Made by a program: the position numbers and the translations under genes. Below are positions 18,926 to 28,583 of a DNA stretch of 64,000 bases, piece after piece. Below the pieces are notes generated by a model. That model was not told the DNA's origin. It saw only the letters and a program-made list of their open reading frames with translations, and did not search any database. Position 1 is the stretch's first letter; every line of letters starts with the position of its first letter. Source of the stretch: Algibacter lectus (GTDB lineage: Bacteria; Bacteroidota; Bacteroidia; Flavobacteriales; Flavobacteriaceae); assembly GCF_900112395.1 (NCBI RefSeq), contig NZ_FOLN01000002.1:583954-647953 (forward strand). Reading direction: 5' to 3'.

Positions 18926-19010
18926 GGGCGCATCCCAAAAGGATCGGGCTCTCACTACTCGCTCCTCCTTAGGTCGGGAGCTCAAACAAACCGTTCCATC
19001 CCTTGCGCAT
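18926..19010 (-). repeat. Dispersed structured repeat, copy D (type I)
   Basis: On the minus strand: ATATGCGCAAGGGAT, GGAACGG, TTGTTTGAGCTCCCGACC, CTAAGGAGGAGCG, AGTAGTGAGAGCCCGATCC, TTTTGGGATGCGCCC. It contains the GAACGG/TTTGA centre of type I and a hairpin around GACCTAAGGAGG. It fills the gap between the divergent genes dnaK and sdaA. Confidence 0.7.
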
Positions 19011-19120
19011 ATATCTGCCAACTTTAGTAAGCCAATCCAATAAATTTCAATTTGCAATGGTTTTACATTTTGTTTATAAAAAATTGACACATTATTTAAA
19101 CCTTCTCTTAAAACATTATA

Positions 19121-19128
19121 TATATTTG
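19121..19128 (+). promoter_or_regulatory. -7 promoter element for sdaA
   Basis: TATATTTG matches TAnnTTTG and lies 26 bp before the ATG at 19155, giving a short leader. Confidence 0.6.
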
Positions 19129-19154
19129 TCTCCAAATACAACGTTTTCGTAACT

Positions 19155-20576
19155 ATGGAATGTATCTCTGTTTTCGACATGCTAAAAATAGGCATTGGCC
19201 CATCAAGTTCTCATACCTTAGGGCCTTGGCGTGCCGCCGAGCGCTGGATTAGCGAATTAAAAGCGAACAGCACTTTTAGTAAGGTTGAAACTATTCAGGT
19301 CGATTTATATGGATCATTATCCCTAACTGGAAAAGGCCATGCTACAGACTATGCTGTAATGCTTGGTTTAACCGGTGCCGACCCAGAAACATTGCCTATA
19401 GAAACTATAGAAACCACTATTGCAGATATAAAAGCAACTCAAAAAATACATTTTAACAACGAGAAAATATTAGATTTTACACCAGAAACAAATATTGTTT
19501 TCAATAAAAAGTTTTTACCATTTCATTCCAATGGCATCACATTTAGTGCTATAATCAATGGCAAAAGAGCGAAATCGACCTTCTACTCTATTGGTGGCGG
19601 ATTTGTTGTAAAAGAAGAACGTAAAAATGCTAAAAAGAATTTTGAAATAAAATGTTCTTTTCCCTATCCTATTGATAAAGGAACAGAATTATTAAAATTC
19701 TGCAAAGATTTAAATAAACCCATTTCTGAAGTTGTTTTAGAAAACGAAAAATCTATTCGTACAGAAGAAGAAATAGATTATGAGTTAAAACGCATTTGGG
19801 ATACCATGCTAGAATGTATGTATACCGGCTGCCATACCGAAGGGCATTTGCCTGGAGGTTTAAACGTGCGCCGTAGAGCATTTGACATGCATAAACGCTT
19901 ACAAGGATCATCTCCATACTCAAATCCTGTAGAATGGATTTACTCCATTAGAAATACCGAAGTTAAATTTAGACAAATATTAAAATGGGTAAGCTGTTTT
20001 GCATTAGCTGTAAACGAAGTTAATGCGGCATTAGGTCGTGTAGTTACAGCTCCTACAAATGGTAGTGCTGGTGTAATTCCGTCTGTATTAATGTATTATT
20101 TAGTAATAGAAAATCACGATGGTAACTTTGAGGATATTAAAAAATTCTTATTAGTTGCTGGAGAAATTGGCAGTGTCTTTAAAAAAGGAGCCACAATATC
20201 GGCTGCCATGGGCGGTTGTCAGGCTGAAATTGGAGTATCATCTGCAATGGCTGCTGGAGCATTAACAGAATTACTTGGTGGCTCACCAGAACAAGTTTTA
20301 GTAGCTGCCGAAATTGCTATGGAACATCATTTAGGTTTAACCTGTGATCCTATTGGAGGTTTAGTACAAATACCCTGTATAGAACGTAATGCCATGGGAG
20401 CCATAAAAGCTATAAATGCTGCAGAACTAGCTCTAGATACCGACCCAAACAACGTAAAAGTACCTCTAGACAAAGTGGTTAACACCATGTGGGAAACAGC
20501 AAAAGACATGAACTCTAAATACAAAGAAACCAGCGAAGGAGGCTTAGCTGTTGGAGTTAATATGTCTGATTGTTAA
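19155..20576 (+). CDS. sdaA: L-serine ammonia-lyase (iron-sulfur type)
   Basis: A 473-residue single-chain enzyme that deaminates L-serine to pyruvate and ammonia using a [4Fe-4S] cluster. The N-terminal beta domain starts [20 protein letters not shown], the hallmark of the family. The catalytic alpha domain (about 190-473) has [35 protein letters not shown] and [18 protein letters not shown], whose cysteines are the expected cluster ligands. The protein ends MSDC, with the C-terminal cysteine that plugs the active site in related enzymes. Single gene. Confidence 0.96.
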   Translation: MECISVFDMLKIGIGPSSSHTLGPWRAAERWISELKANSTFSKVETIQVDLYGSLSLTGKGHATDYAVMLGLTGADPETLPIETIETTIADIKATQKIHFNNEKILDFTPETNIVFNKKFLPFHSNGITFSAIINGKRAKSTFYSIGGGFVVKEERKNAKKNFEIKCSFPYPIDKGTELLKFCKDLNKPISEVVLENEKSIRTEEEIDYELKRIWDTMLECMYTGCHTEGHLPGGLNVRRRAFDMHKRLQGSSPYSNPVEWIYSIRNTEVKFRQILKWVSCFALAVNEVNAALGRVVTAPTNGSAGVIPSVLMYYLVIENHDGNFEDIKKFLLVAGEIGSVFKKGATISAAMGGCQAEIGVSSAMAAGALTELLGGSPEQVLVAAEIAMEHHLGLTCDPIGGLVQIPCIERNAMGAIKAINAAELALDTDPNNVKVPLDKVVNTMWETAKDMNSKYKETSEGGLAVGVNMSDC

Positions 20577-20640
20577 TTCTATTTTAATTACTTCTTTTTC
20601 TTCTAAAAGACATCTTTTTAATTTCACTTAAGTTTTAATC

Positions 20641-20677
20641 AAAAAAAAAGTCTCTTCCCAAATTAATGAGAAGAGAC
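20641..20677 (-). terminator. Terminator after the mechanosensitive channel gene
   Basis: GTCTCTTC (20650-20657) pairs with GAAGAGAC (20670-20677), and the minus strand runs into nine T. It lies in the convergent gap between sdaA and the channel gene. Confidence 0.75.
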
Positions 20678-20738
20678 CAGTAGAAAGTGGTTCGTAATAC
20701 AAAATAGTAACCAACCAAATTTTAACCCTAACTTAAAG

Positions 20739-21554
20739 TTAATCTTGCACTCTTACTTGACTTTCCACTATATCTTTAATAGGAATTACTATTTTTCCTG
20801 TTGTTGTTTTTAAGGTTACCGATATACCATCGATAGACTCTATTTCTCCTTTTATATCGTTGAACTCAATAATTTGTCCAACTTCGTATATTTTTCTTGT
20901 GTAGAACGTTCTAAACAAATCGCCTACTACTTTTTGCGCTCCTAATCCAACAGCCAAAGCAAATGCTAATAAAAAGGCTGCCAAAATCATGGTAATGTTA
21001 CTTGTAATTATTTCAGTATCTACACCAGCTTGGTTTAAAGCTGTAATAGAAATAAATATAAGCAGTAACATAAATATTGACTGACTTATCATTTTACCGC
21101 CAGACAATTCCATAGACTCAAAGAACGATTGCAAAGATTTTTTAACAAAATTCGCAAACAATAAACCAATAACAAATATGGCTAGAGCCGTAATTAATCT
21201 TGGTAAATAACCAATAACACTTTTAATACCATCAGAGATCATTGTTAAATTCAATAGATCTGTAACAATCATTATTAAAATAATGTAAAGCATCCATTTA
21301 ACAAATTTCGCTACAATATCAATAACATTAAATTGTATCTTCTTATCACCAAATAAGTCAATTTCATTTAATTTATCATCCAGCTTATCAGCCTTCACAA
21401 ATTTTAATGACTTCCTTATAATATTAACTACTAGTTTAATAATTAATATTCCAATGATTATACCAATTATCGCTCCTGCGATAGTAGGTAATACACTTAC
21501 TATACTTTCCCAAATTGTACTTAATGATGCTTTTAAGCTGTCGACAAGGTTCAT
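20739..21554 (-). CDS. Mechanosensitive ion channel (MscS) family membrane protein
   Basis: A 271-residue protein with about four membrane segments (residues about 20-47, 85-105, 118-140, 160-210). The last one is the pore-like helix ITMILAAFLLAFALAVGLGAQKVVGDLF followed by the beta domain (YEVGQIIEFNDIKGEIESIDGISVTLKT), as in MscS-type channels that release solutes on hypo-osmotic shock. It starts 23 bp after the small 56-residue gene and shares its transcript with the ECF sigma factor, which suggests that envelope or osmotic stress controls the operon. Confidence 0.85.
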   Translation of the reverse strand: MNLVDSLKASLSTIWESIVSVLPTIAGAIIGIIIGILIIKLVVNIIRKSLKFVKADKLDDKLNEIDLFGDKKIQFNVIDIVAKFVKWMLYIILIMIVTDLLNLTMISDGIKSVIGYLPRLITALAIFVIGLLFANFVKKSLQSFFESMELSGGKMISQSIFMLLLIFISITALNQAGVDTEIITSNITMILAAFLLAFALAVGLGAQKVVGDLFRTFYTRKIYEVGQIIEFNDIKGEIESIDGISVTLKTTTGKIVIPIKDIVESQVRVQD

Positions 21555-21577
21555 TTTATTTAGAGTATTTTGGTTAC

Positions 21578-21748
21578 TTATTTTCTACTTCTCATGGTAA
21601 GCTCTATCACGCTGGATAAATTGTACGAAAACAATTCGGCTATTTCCATTATTAACTTGGCCATGGCAATATCGCTCATAACCTTAGCCTTCAGTTCTTG
21701 TGGAACTTCCTTTAATGGCTTATTTATGTCTAAAAACGGGTTTTCCAT
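21578..21748 (-). CDS. Small protein (56 aa) translationally coupled to ECF sigma factor
   Basis: The ATG at 21748 shares its A with the TAA stop of the sigma gene (TAATG overlap). The product begins MENPFLDINKPLKEVPQELK and is mostly helical (KVMSDIAMAKLIMEIAELF); the end is basic. No membrane segment is clear. The overlap and the 23-bp gap to the channel gene show one operon. It is too small for a classical anti-sigma factor, but coupling at equal dosage with the sigma factor makes a regulatory partner plausible. I know of no named family. Confidence 0.75.
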   Translation of the reverse strand: MENPFLDINKPLKEVPQELKAKVMSDIAMAKLIMEIAELFSYNLSSVIELTMRSRK

Positions 21749-22332
21749 TATCCAAGGTTATTATTATAAACGGTCACTAATTTATCCTTAGCTCGTTTAA
21801 TTCGCATTTTTACTGCACTTTCTCCTATTCCAAGAACATCTTCAATTTCTTTTATAGTTAAGGAGTCTTGATATTTTAAAAGCAAAATCATTTTTTCCTC
21901 CGGAGAAATCAACTCTAATGCTATTTTTAATTTATCAACTTTCATACTTAGAAAGCTACTATCATCTTCCTCTTCTTCATAGAGGCTTTCTACATTTTCT
22001 GCATCAGCATAATCTACTGATTGTTTTTCTATTTTTTTTGCTGTATTTCGGGTTACATAATTTACACAATGATTATAAGTGAAGGCATATAACCAAGTTG
22101 AAAATTTAGAATTTCCTTTAAAACTTGCTAATTTAACAAATAACTTTAAAAATACATCTTGTGTTAAATCTTTTGCTTCATCTTCATCTTTAGCAAACCC
22201 CATACACTTGTTATATACTAAGGTGGCATACCTATCGTATAGAACTTCAAAAAGCAGCGTATCGTTGCTTTGAACGATGCCTTTGATCAAATCCTCGTCG
22301 GATTTTTTATTAATTTTTGGTAGGGTTTTCAA
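21748..22332 (-). CDS. ECF-type RNA polymerase sigma factor
   Basis: A 194-residue sigma-70 family protein. Region 2 contains YDRYATLVYNKCMGFAKDEDEAKDLTQDVFLKL and the -10 recognition part FSTWLYAFTYNHCVNYV; region 4 ends with TIKEIEDVLGIGESAVKMRIKRAKDKL. Between them lies an acidic linker (ESLYEEEEDDSS). It heads an operon with the 56-residue protein and the MscS-type channel, so it may respond to envelope stress. It differs clearly from the other ECF factor at 3626. Confidence 0.9.
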   Translation of the reverse strand: MKTLPKINKKSDEDLIKGIVQSNDTLLFEVLYDRYATLVYNKCMGFAKDEDEAKDLTQDVFLKLFVKLASFKGNSKFSTWLYAFTYNHCVNYVTRNTAKKIEKQSVDYADAENVESLYEEEEDDSSFLSMKVDKLKIALELISPEEKMILLLKYQDSLTIKEIEDVLGIGESAVKMRIKRAKDKLVTVYNNNLG

Positions 22333-22667
22333 ATTTAGCTTACGCTAGTTTAATGGTTACAATTGTTAAGACACTCATACATTTAAAAGGTCACAATCTT
22401 TTTCATATTTCTTTTTAAAAACACGAAACAAGACTGTAATCACCTAAAATGAAGACGATTATAGTTTAAAATAAAAATAAATGTTTTTTGGAATTCATCT
22501 TTGAAGGAATAAGCTCTAACTGTTTAATGTAAATTTAACACAATTTTAAGAAAATAACACTTTCTATCTCTTCTTTTTTATAAGAAATAAAAAAAAAGGC
22601 TGCTAATCGAAATTAGACAGCCTTCAAAATGTTAGCAATAATTCAATATTAAATTAAATACTGAAAT
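22333..22667. other. Intergenic region between lpd and the sigma operon
   Basis: It contains the leader of the sigma operon on the minus strand and the lpd terminator. No gene or repeat-family copy is seen in it. Confidence 0.5.
22590..22624 (-). terminator. Terminator after lpd
   Basis: On the minus strand AAGGCTG-CTAAT and ATTAG-CAGCCTT form a stem closed by a TTCG tetraloop and followed by a T-run. It lies 44 bp past the lpd stop. Confidence 0.85.
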
Positions 22668-24068
22668 TTATATATGTAATGCTCTATCTTCAGTTGCAGC
22701 TAAGGCGGCTTCTTTGATAGCTTCTGTAAATGTTGGGTGCGCGTGAGACATGCGAGATACATCTTCCGCGGAAGCGCGATACTCCATAGCAACAACAGCT
22801 TCAGCAATCATATCGGCAGCACGAGCGCCAACCATATGCACTCCTAAAATTTCATCTGTAGTTTTATCGGCTAAAACTTTTACAAAACCATCTAGATCCA
22901 TACTCGCTCTACTTCTACCTAAAGCACGCATTGGAAATTGACCTGTTTTATATGCCACGCCAGCTTCTTTTAATTGCTCTTCTGTTTTACCAACAGTAGC
23001 AACCTCTGGCCATGTGTAAACAACACCTGGAATTAAGTTATAATCTATATGTGGTTTTTGCCCTGCAATAGTTTCTGCTACAAAAACACCTTCTTCTTCA
23101 GCTTTGTGAGCTAACATCGCACCTTTAATAACATCTCCAATAGCATAAATATTAGATGCACTAGTTTGTAAATGCTCATTTACATCTACTAAACCACGAT
23201 CTGTTAATTTTACACCAGCAGCTTCGGCATTTAAACCATCTGTATAAGCATGACGTCCAACAGATACTAAACAATAATCACCTCTAAACTCTACTTCTTC
23301 TCCTTTTTTATTATCTGCTTTAACGATAACTTCATCGCCAACACGTTCCACAGATTTTACTTTGTGAGATGCGTTAATTTTGAATTTTTGTTTCTTTAAA
23401 ACTTTATTTAATTCTTTAGATAAACCAGCATCCATTGTCGGAATAATACGGTCCATATATTCTACCACAGTTACTTCTGCACCAAGACGTTTGTAAACTT
23501 GTCCTAATTCTAAACCAATAACTCCTCCACCAATAACGATTAGGTGTTTCGGAATTTCTTTTAATTTTAAAGCTTCTGTAGATGTAATTACACGTTCTTT
23601 ATCTAAAGTGATAAATGGTAATGTAGATGGTTTACTTCCGGTAGCAATAATGGTATTTTTTGCTTCAATCTCGATAGTTTCTTCACCAGCAATTGTGATA
23701 TGCGTAGCATCTTTAAAACTTCCTAAACCTTGATAAACATCAATGTTATTCTTCTTCATTAAAAAATCAATTCCGCCTGTTGTTTGATCTACAACAGCTT
23801 GTTTGCGGCTTATCATTTTTTCTAAATTCACTTTAATTTCACCAGGAATTTCAATACCGTGCTCTTCAAAATGTTTTACAGCATCATCATAATGGTGCGA
23901 AGAATCTAAAAGCGCCTTACTCGGGATACAACCTACATTTAAACATGTACCTCCAAGGGTACTATATTTTTCAATAATTGCAGTTTTCATTCCTAATTGT
24001 GCACAGCGAATTGCTGCTACATAGCCTCCTGGACCTGAGCCAATAACGGCTACATCGTATGAATTCAT
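22668..24068 (-). CDS. lpdA: Dihydrolipoyl dehydrogenase (E3)
   Basis: A 466-residue flavoprotein that reoxidises lipoyl groups of 2-oxoacid dehydrogenase complexes and the glycine cleavage system with NAD+. It has the FAD loop GSGPGGYVAA (10-19), the redox-active pair Cys42/Cys47 in GGTCLNVGCIPSK, the NAD loop IGGGVIGLELG, a second FAD motif IYAIGDV and the C-terminal interface with active-site His in HAHPTFTEA. Length is normal. It is a single gene with a -7 element upstream. E1 and E2 genes are not in the window. Confidence 0.96.
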   Translation of the reverse strand: MNSYDVAVIGSGPGGYVAAIRCAQLGMKTAIIEKYSTLGGTCLNVGCIPSKALLDSSHHYDDAVKHFEEHGIEIPGEIKVNLEKMISRKQAVVDQTTGGIDFLMKKNNIDVYQGLGSFKDATHITIAGEETIEIEAKNTIIATGSKPSTLPFITLDKERVITSTEALKLKEIPKHLIVIGGGVIGLELGQVYKRLGAEVTVVEYMDRIIPTMDAGLSKELNKVLKKQKFKINASHKVKSVERVGDEVIVKADNKKGEEVEFRGDYCLVSVGRHAYTDGLNAEAAGVKLTDRGLVDVNEHLQTSASNIYAIGDVIKGAMLAHKAEEEGVFVAETIAGQKPHIDYNLIPGVVYTWPEVATVGKTEEQLKEAGVAYKTGQFPMRALGRSRASMDLDGFVKVLADKTTDEILGVHMVGARAADMIAEAVVAMEYRASAEDVSRMSHAHPTFTEAIKEAALAATEDRALHI

Positions 24069-24105
24069 AATATCTTTTTGAAATTTATCATTGTAATTTG
24101 AAAAT

Positions 24106-24113
24106 CAAAAATA
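24106..24113 (-). promoter_or_regulatory. -7 promoter element for lpd
   Basis: CAAAAATA on the plus strand reads TATTTTTG on the coding strand, 37 bp before the ATG at 24068. Confidence 0.55.
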
Positions 24114-24267
24114 CGAATGTTTTATGGGAAGTCAATAAAAAAAATAACATATCAAATAGAATTATAATTCTTCTATTTCTTTAGCCTAATTATTTAAAAT
24201 TCACTTATAAAAAGGGTTAAATGCTATATTATTCACAGAATTGGTTAACCAATTTAGAAATATCTCT

Positions 24268-24546
24268 CTAAACCTCAATAATTGTTTCTTTTGCTTTGTA
24301 GACATAGGTGTAAAGCCACATAAGCGTGAATGTTGGTATAACATCTAGACCTGGCGCTGCTTCTTCTAAGAAAGAAATAACGGCTGCAATTTTACCTGGT
24401 TTACCTTTGTAAAGCTTCGCCATTAACCAAGCTGAAACAGGAGCCCATACCACATCGGTAAATTCTCCAAAACCTGGGATTACGAAAGAGACATAGCCTA
24501 AAGCATCAAAGGCAATACTAATTGCTAATTTTTTGTATTTGTTCAT
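24268..24546 (-). CDS. Small integral membrane protein (92 aa)
   Basis: A 92-residue hydrophobic protein with two or three probable membrane segments (about 6-26, 29-45 and 70-85). Glycine/proline-rich loops (VIPGFGEFTD, KGKPGK) are notable. I do not recognise a family. It lies 56 bp after folE on the same strand and could be co-transcribed. Confidence 0.65.
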   Translation of the reverse strand: MNKYKKLAISIAFDALGYVSFVIPGFGEFTDVVWAPVSAWLMAKLYKGKPGKIAAVISFLEEAAPGLDVIPTFTLMWLYTYVYKAKETIIEV

Positions 24547-24602
24547 GTAATAGTAATTTATACTTTTGGATAAACAAGAAACATACCAAAATTATTTTTT
24601 GC

Positions 24603-25190
24603 CTACTTCCCTATTAATTTTAAGAATTCGTTTCTAGTTTCAATTTTCTCAAATTGACCTCTAAATCCAGATGTTGTAGTTATAGAGTTTTGTTTTTGCA
24701 CACCACGCATCATCATACACATATGTGACGCTTCTATTACTACAGCTACACCTTGAGGCTTTAAAGTATCGTTTATACAGTCTAAAATTTGTTCTGTTAA
24801 ACGCTCTTGCACTTGTAATCGTCTGGCAAAAACATCTACAATTCTCGGTAATTTACTTAAGCCAACAATGTGTCCGTTTGGAATATAAGCAATATGTGCT
24901 TTTCCAAAAAAAGGTAAAATATGATGCTCGCAAAGTGAATACAACTCGATATCTTTTACAATAACCATTTCATTATAAGACTCCTTAAACATAGCGCCTT
25001 TTAATATTTCTACAGGATCTTGATCGTAACCTTGTGTTAAAAACTGCATAGCTTTTGCTGCCCGTTCTGGAGTTTTTACTAAGCCTTCCCGCTCGGTATC
25101 TTCACCTAAATCTTCAATGATGTTTCGATATCTATTTTTAACATCATCGGTAACCTGCATGTTGTATTCTTCTAGCTTTCTGTAAGGCAT
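24603..25190 (-). CDS. folE: GTP cyclohydrolase I
   Basis: A 195-residue enzyme that converts GTP to 7,8-dihydroneopterin triphosphate, the first step toward folate and pterins. Zinc ligands Cys87 and His90 ([16 protein letters not shown]) and Cys158 ([10 protein letters not shown]) are present, as is [23 protein letters not shown] split over the substrate-binding helix. The end TRNEFL is standard. A second in-frame Met at residue 11 is possible, but the first gives the normal length. The gene heads a short minus-strand unit. Confidence 0.95.
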   Translation of the reverse strand: MPYRKLEEYNMQVTDDVKNRYRNIIEDLGEDTEREGLVKTPERAAKAMQFLTQGYDQDPVEILKGAMFKESYNEMVIVKDIELYSLCEHHILPFFGKAHIAYIPNGHIVGLSKLPRIVDVFARRLQVQERLTEQILDCINDTLKPQGVAVVIEASHMCMMMRGVQKQNSITTTSGFRGQFEKIETRNEFLKLIGK

Positions 25191-25311
25191 CTTGTACTAT
25201 AATTTAATTTCGAAAATAAATATAAGTCTAAAAATGGACTATACAATAAAATTGATTCAAAATTGTACGGTATAACTTAAAGTAGTAATTTCACGCCTAT
25301 ATTTTATTGAG

Positions 25312-25974
25312 ATGATTAAAGCAAAAAACATTCAGAAATTCTACGACGATTTACAAGTTTTAAAAGGCGTTGACATACATATTAAACCTAGCGAAGTAGT
25401 ATCTATTGTAGGAGCTTCGGGTGCGGGTAAAACAACTCTTTTACAAATTTTAGGAACCTTAGATAAGGCATCACCTGTTGCCGATTTTGAATTAATTATA
25501 AACAACATCAATATTGGCGAACTTAACGATAAGGCTTTAGCTAAATTTAGAAACGAGCATATTGGGTTTATTTTTCAGTTTCATCAATTACTACCTGAAT
25601 TTACAGCCATAGAAAACGTTTGTTTACCTGCTTTTATTAAAGGAACTAATAAAAAAGATGCCGAAAAACGCGCTAAGGAGTTGTTAGATTTCCTTGGCTT
25701 ATCACATCGTTATAACCACAAGCCAAATGAATTATCTGGAGGGGAACAACAACGTGTTGCTGTCGCAAGAGCCCTTATTAATAGTCCTGCTTTAATTTTT
25801 GCAGATGAACCTTCGGGGAATTTAGATAGTGAATCTGCTGAGAATTTACATAGTTTATTCTTTAAATTAAGAGATCAATTCGGGCAAACCTTCGTGATTG
25901 TAACCCATAATGAAGAACTTGCTAATCTTGCAGATAGAAAATTAACTATGGTAGATGGTAATATTGTGAGTTAA
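25312..25974 (+). CDS. lolD: Lipoprotein-releasing/FtsE-like ABC transporter ATPase
   Basis: A 220-residue ABC ATPase: Walker A GASGAGKT at 34-41, signature LSGGEQQR, Walker [14 protein letters not shown] and the switch His in VTHNEEL. The sequence [23 protein letters not shown] fits the LolD/MacB branch, which powers transfer of lipoproteins out of the inner membrane with LolCE. The permease gene is not adjacent, which is common in Bacteroidota. Its TAA overlaps the convergent stop of the MFS gene within the palindrome TTAA. Confidence 0.85.
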   Translation: MIKAKNIQKFYDDLQVLKGVDIHIKPSEVVSIVGASGAGKTTLLQILGTLDKASPVADFELIINNINIGELNDKALAKFRNEHIGFIFQFHQLLPEFTAIENVCLPAFIKGTNKKDAEKRAKELLDFLGLSHRYNHKPNELSGGEQQRVAVARALINSPALIFADEPSGNLDSESAENLHSLFFKLRDQFGQTFVIVTHNEELANLADRKLTMVDGNIVS

Positions 25975-27137
25975 GATCTCTTTAAAAGCCCAACAAGACC
26001 TAAAACGGGGCCAATAGCAATAAACAAAAACAAATATTTTACAGCCATAACATCTATTAAACTGCTAGCCAATTGAATACTTACAATGGTTACAGCAAAC
26101 CCAATAGAGTTAACAATAGTCAATGCCGTGCCTTTATGTTCTGCATTAACATTTTGCGCGACTAAGGTTGAAAATAATGGAGAGTCGGCCACGACAACCA
26201 TACCCCAAAACACCAAAAATATTATAAAGCTAATTTCCGATTCTAAACTAAAAAATAACGGAGATACTAAACAGCAAATACCAGAAAGTGTTAATGCCAT
26301 GGCTCCTACCTTTTTGATTCCAAACATTTGAGATAAATAGCCCGAAATTACACAAGCAATTCCTCCAGAAGCTATAATTATAAAACTTAGTAATGGAATG
26401 TTAAACGTTACGCTTCGGTGATACTCCACATAAGCACTTAAAAGTACGGGAACAAAAGCCCAAAAGGTATACAGTTCCCACATGTGGCCAAAATATCCAA
26501 ATGCCGCCTTTCTAAACTCGCGCACTTTAAACACGTTAAATAGCACCGAAACATCAAATTTAGCTGCCGATTTCCTATAAGCTCCATTTGGTACAAAAGC
26601 AAACATAACACCACCTCCTAGCACAGCCAAAGCAGTTGTTGTATAAATGATGTCTTGCCATAAAAAACCGCTTCCAAAGCCTTTTAAAACGTGAGGGAAA
26701 GCAGTTCCTAAAACTAAGGCGCCAACCAAAAACCCTAAAGATTTCCCGAGGCCTTTATTGTAATAATCGGCAGCAATTTTCATTCCTACGGGATAAATAC
26801 CAGCTAGAAAAAAACCTGTAAAAAACCGAAGCATTACTAAACTCCAAAGATTATGATTTTCTAAAACAATTAAAACATTAAAAACAGCCGCCAGAACAGC
26901 ACTTATAAAAAATACTTTTGAAGGTGCAAAGCGATCGGTAATGGTTAAAAGTGCAAATAAAAAGGTTCCGATAATAAAACCAAATTGCACAGCTGATGAA
27001 AGATGCCCTAAAGCCAAACTATTTAAATTAAAGTTAGTTACTAAATCTTCAATAACTCCATTTGTAGCAAACCACAATGAGGTGCAACAAAATTGAGAAA
27101 AAACAATAATTGGTAAAATATACTTGGCTGGCTTCAT
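25971..27137 (-). CDS. MFS transporter
   Basis: A 388-residue major facilitator superfamily carrier with about 12 membrane helices. Marks are the N-terminal helix [19 protein letters not shown], loop 2-3 ([13 protein letters not shown]) and helix 4 with [25 protein letters not shown]. The last halves show [25 protein letters not shown]. Related proteins are often annotated as nitrate/nitrite or cyanate-type carriers, but the substrate cannot be told. Its stop codon and that of lolD overlap by three bases. Confidence 0.85.
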   Translation of the reverse strand: MKPAKYILPIIVFSQFCCTSLWFATNGVIEDLVTNFNLNSLALGHLSSAVQFGFIIGTFLFALLTITDRFAPSKVFFISAVLAAVFNVLIVLENHNLWSLVMLRFFTGFFLAGIYPVGMKIAADYYNKGLGKSLGFLVGALVLGTAFPHVLKGFGSGFLWQDIIYTTTALAVLGGGVMFAFVPNGAYRKSAAKFDVSVLFNVFKVREFRKAAFGYFGHMWELYTFWAFVPVLLSAYVEYHRSVTFNIPLLSFIIIASGGIACVISGYLSQMFGIKKVGAMALTLSGICCLVSPLFFSLESEISFIIFLVFWGMVVVADSPLFSTLVAQNVNAEHKGTALTIVNSIGFAVTIVSIQLASSLIDVMAVKYLFLFIAIGPVLGLVGLLKRS

Positions 27138-27208
27138 TAAAATAAATAAGAAAACGAATTTAGTTTTTAATTGGCTAGTAAGACGGATGAAAAGTCAACT
27201 TATTACAA

Positions 27209-27216
27209 TATTTTTG
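27209..27216 (+). promoter_or_regulatory. -7 promoter element for the AraC regulator gene
   Basis: TATTTTTG matches TAnnTTTG, 58 bp before the ATG at 27275. Confidence 0.45.
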
Positions 27217-27274
27217 CTAATTTTATAAAGCATATCCCTATTAACTTAAAATTAAATAGTAATTAGATAAAAAT

Positions 27275-28351
27275 ATGAACTTATCGAAATGGTATCAACT
27301 TATCAAGCCTAATTTCAGGTTCTATAAAGATGGTTTTTTTGAATTTCCTTATTTAGCAAACACACCCGAATTATTCATAGAGTCAACTATAAAAACACCG
27401 GGAAGTAAGCATGCTGCTGAAGAGCAGGTAGTTTACAGAAACAATCCATTTATTAATGGAGAAATGCATTATAGACAAATTGAAGAGGGTTTATGGCTCA
27501 CTATCACTAATTTAAAGTTTAAGTATGATACCGTTATTAAATCTAATTACGCCAATGGAATTCCTAGCGATCACTATTCAATAACTTTTACTGTATTTGA
27601 AAGCGAGGTTAAACTTCAAAATGTATTTATAGACAAAGTCCCTTTTCAAAACAAATTCTGGAGTTTTAAAAAACCAGGAACCGATGTAGGTGCTTGTTTT
27701 TATAAAGGATCAAAATGCCAGTTTTACATCTATTACATAAGTCCTAGCTGGTTAGAAAAACACGTTCCACTAGACATATTGGACCGTAAAATTCCATTTA
27801 AAAAATTTTTAGATTCAAGCAAAGGGTTTATTTCTTATCAAGATATTGTCCCTAATGCCGAAGAATTGTCGCATGATATACTGCAAACCTTCAAAACATT
27901 TAATAATGATGCTTTTAACTCTACAATATTAAAAGCACAAACATTAAGTATAATAACTACATTTTTTAAAAATGTTTTTACAGATACTAGAACTGATAAT
28001 TACCAAGAAAAAAGCTCTGTAGATTACAAAGCTATCGCAAAGTGCGAATCGATGATTTCAACAAAATTATCCAAACCTTTTATAGGAATTGATGCACTTG
28101 CCAAAGCATTCAATATGTCTTCTTCTAAACTAAAAGCGGATTTCAAGTCGGTTTACGGAACATCAATACTTCAATATAATATTGATAAAAAAATGGAACT
28201 AGCTATGCAGCTCGTCCTTAATACAACTATGCAAATAAAGCATATAGCTAAGGAAGTGGGTTATGATAGTTCTAGTAAATTTAGCGCTACTTTCAAGAAA
28301 AAGCACGGAAAACTCCCTTCAGAATTGCGTTCAGTTAGTAAATTGGAATAA
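27275..28351 (+). CDS. AraC/XylS-family transcriptional regulator
   Basis: A 358-residue regulator. The C-terminal third (about 250-355) has the two helix-turn-helix motifs of the family: FIGIDALAKAFNMSSSKLKADFKSVYG and MQIKHIAKEVGYDSSSKFSATFKKKHGKLPSELR. The N-terminal 240 residues form a beta-rich sensing domain (EGLWLTITNLKFKY, DHYSITFTVFE) without a known ligand. It sits 232 bp before a LamG/T9SS surface-protein gene on the same strand, whose promoter carries regularly spaced repeats that could be its binding sites. Confidence 0.88.
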   Translation: MNLSKWYQLIKPNFRFYKDGFFEFPYLANTPELFIESTIKTPGSKHAAEEQVVYRNNPFINGEMHYRQIEEGLWLTITNLKFKYDTVIKSNYANGIPSDHYSITFTVFESEVKLQNVFIDKVPFQNKFWSFKKPGTDVGACFYKGSKCQFYIYYISPSWLEKHVPLDILDRKIPFKKFLDSSKGFISYQDIVPNAEELSHDILQTFKTFNNDAFNSTILKAQTLSIITTFFKNVFTDTRTDNYQEKSSVDYKAIAKCESMISTKLSKPFIGIDALAKAFNMSSSKLKADFKSVYGTSILQYNIDKKMELAMQLVLNTTMQIKHIAKEVGYDSSSKFSATFKKKHGKLPSELRSVSKLE

Positions 28352-28453
28352 AAAATCATTTAATCTTAAAACTTCTCAAAGACTAACTACCCCTTATTTT
28401 AAGAGGCACAGAAGAGTGAATTCGACTATTTAAAAAAAATCAAAACCACCGAC

Positions 28454-28514
28454 AAAGTGCTACTTAAATCCGTTTAAATGTCTTAATGGACTATCGTTTT
28501 GTCCGAATGGGCTA
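28454..28514 (+). promoter_or_regulatory. Candidate AraC-type operator: spaced direct repeats
   Basis: AATGGACTA (28485-28493) and AATGGGCTA (28506-28514) are direct repeats 21 bp apart, with a weaker third copy AAAGTGCTA (28454-28462) 31 bp upstream. Two- and three-turn spacing of direct repeats just upstream of a promoter is typical for AraC-family activators. Confidence 0.4.
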
Positions 28515-28535
28515 CTCAAAAAATAATCGAGCCTA

Positions 28536-28543
28536 TAACTTTG
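28536..28543 (+). promoter_or_regulatory. -7 promoter element for the LamG surface-protein gene
   Basis: TAACTTTG matches TAnnTTTG, 40 bp before the ATG at 28584. The candidate AraC repeats end 21 bp upstream. Confidence 0.55.
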
Positions 28544-28583
28544 CGGCTTTAACAACCCTTAAAAATAATTTAAACCAAATCTT

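Noticed and set aside
18911..19195. Minus-strand ORF of 94 codons between dnaK and sdaA
   Set aside because: It runs through a copy of the dispersed repeat, the sdaA promoter and the sdaA start; the product looks like translated repeat.
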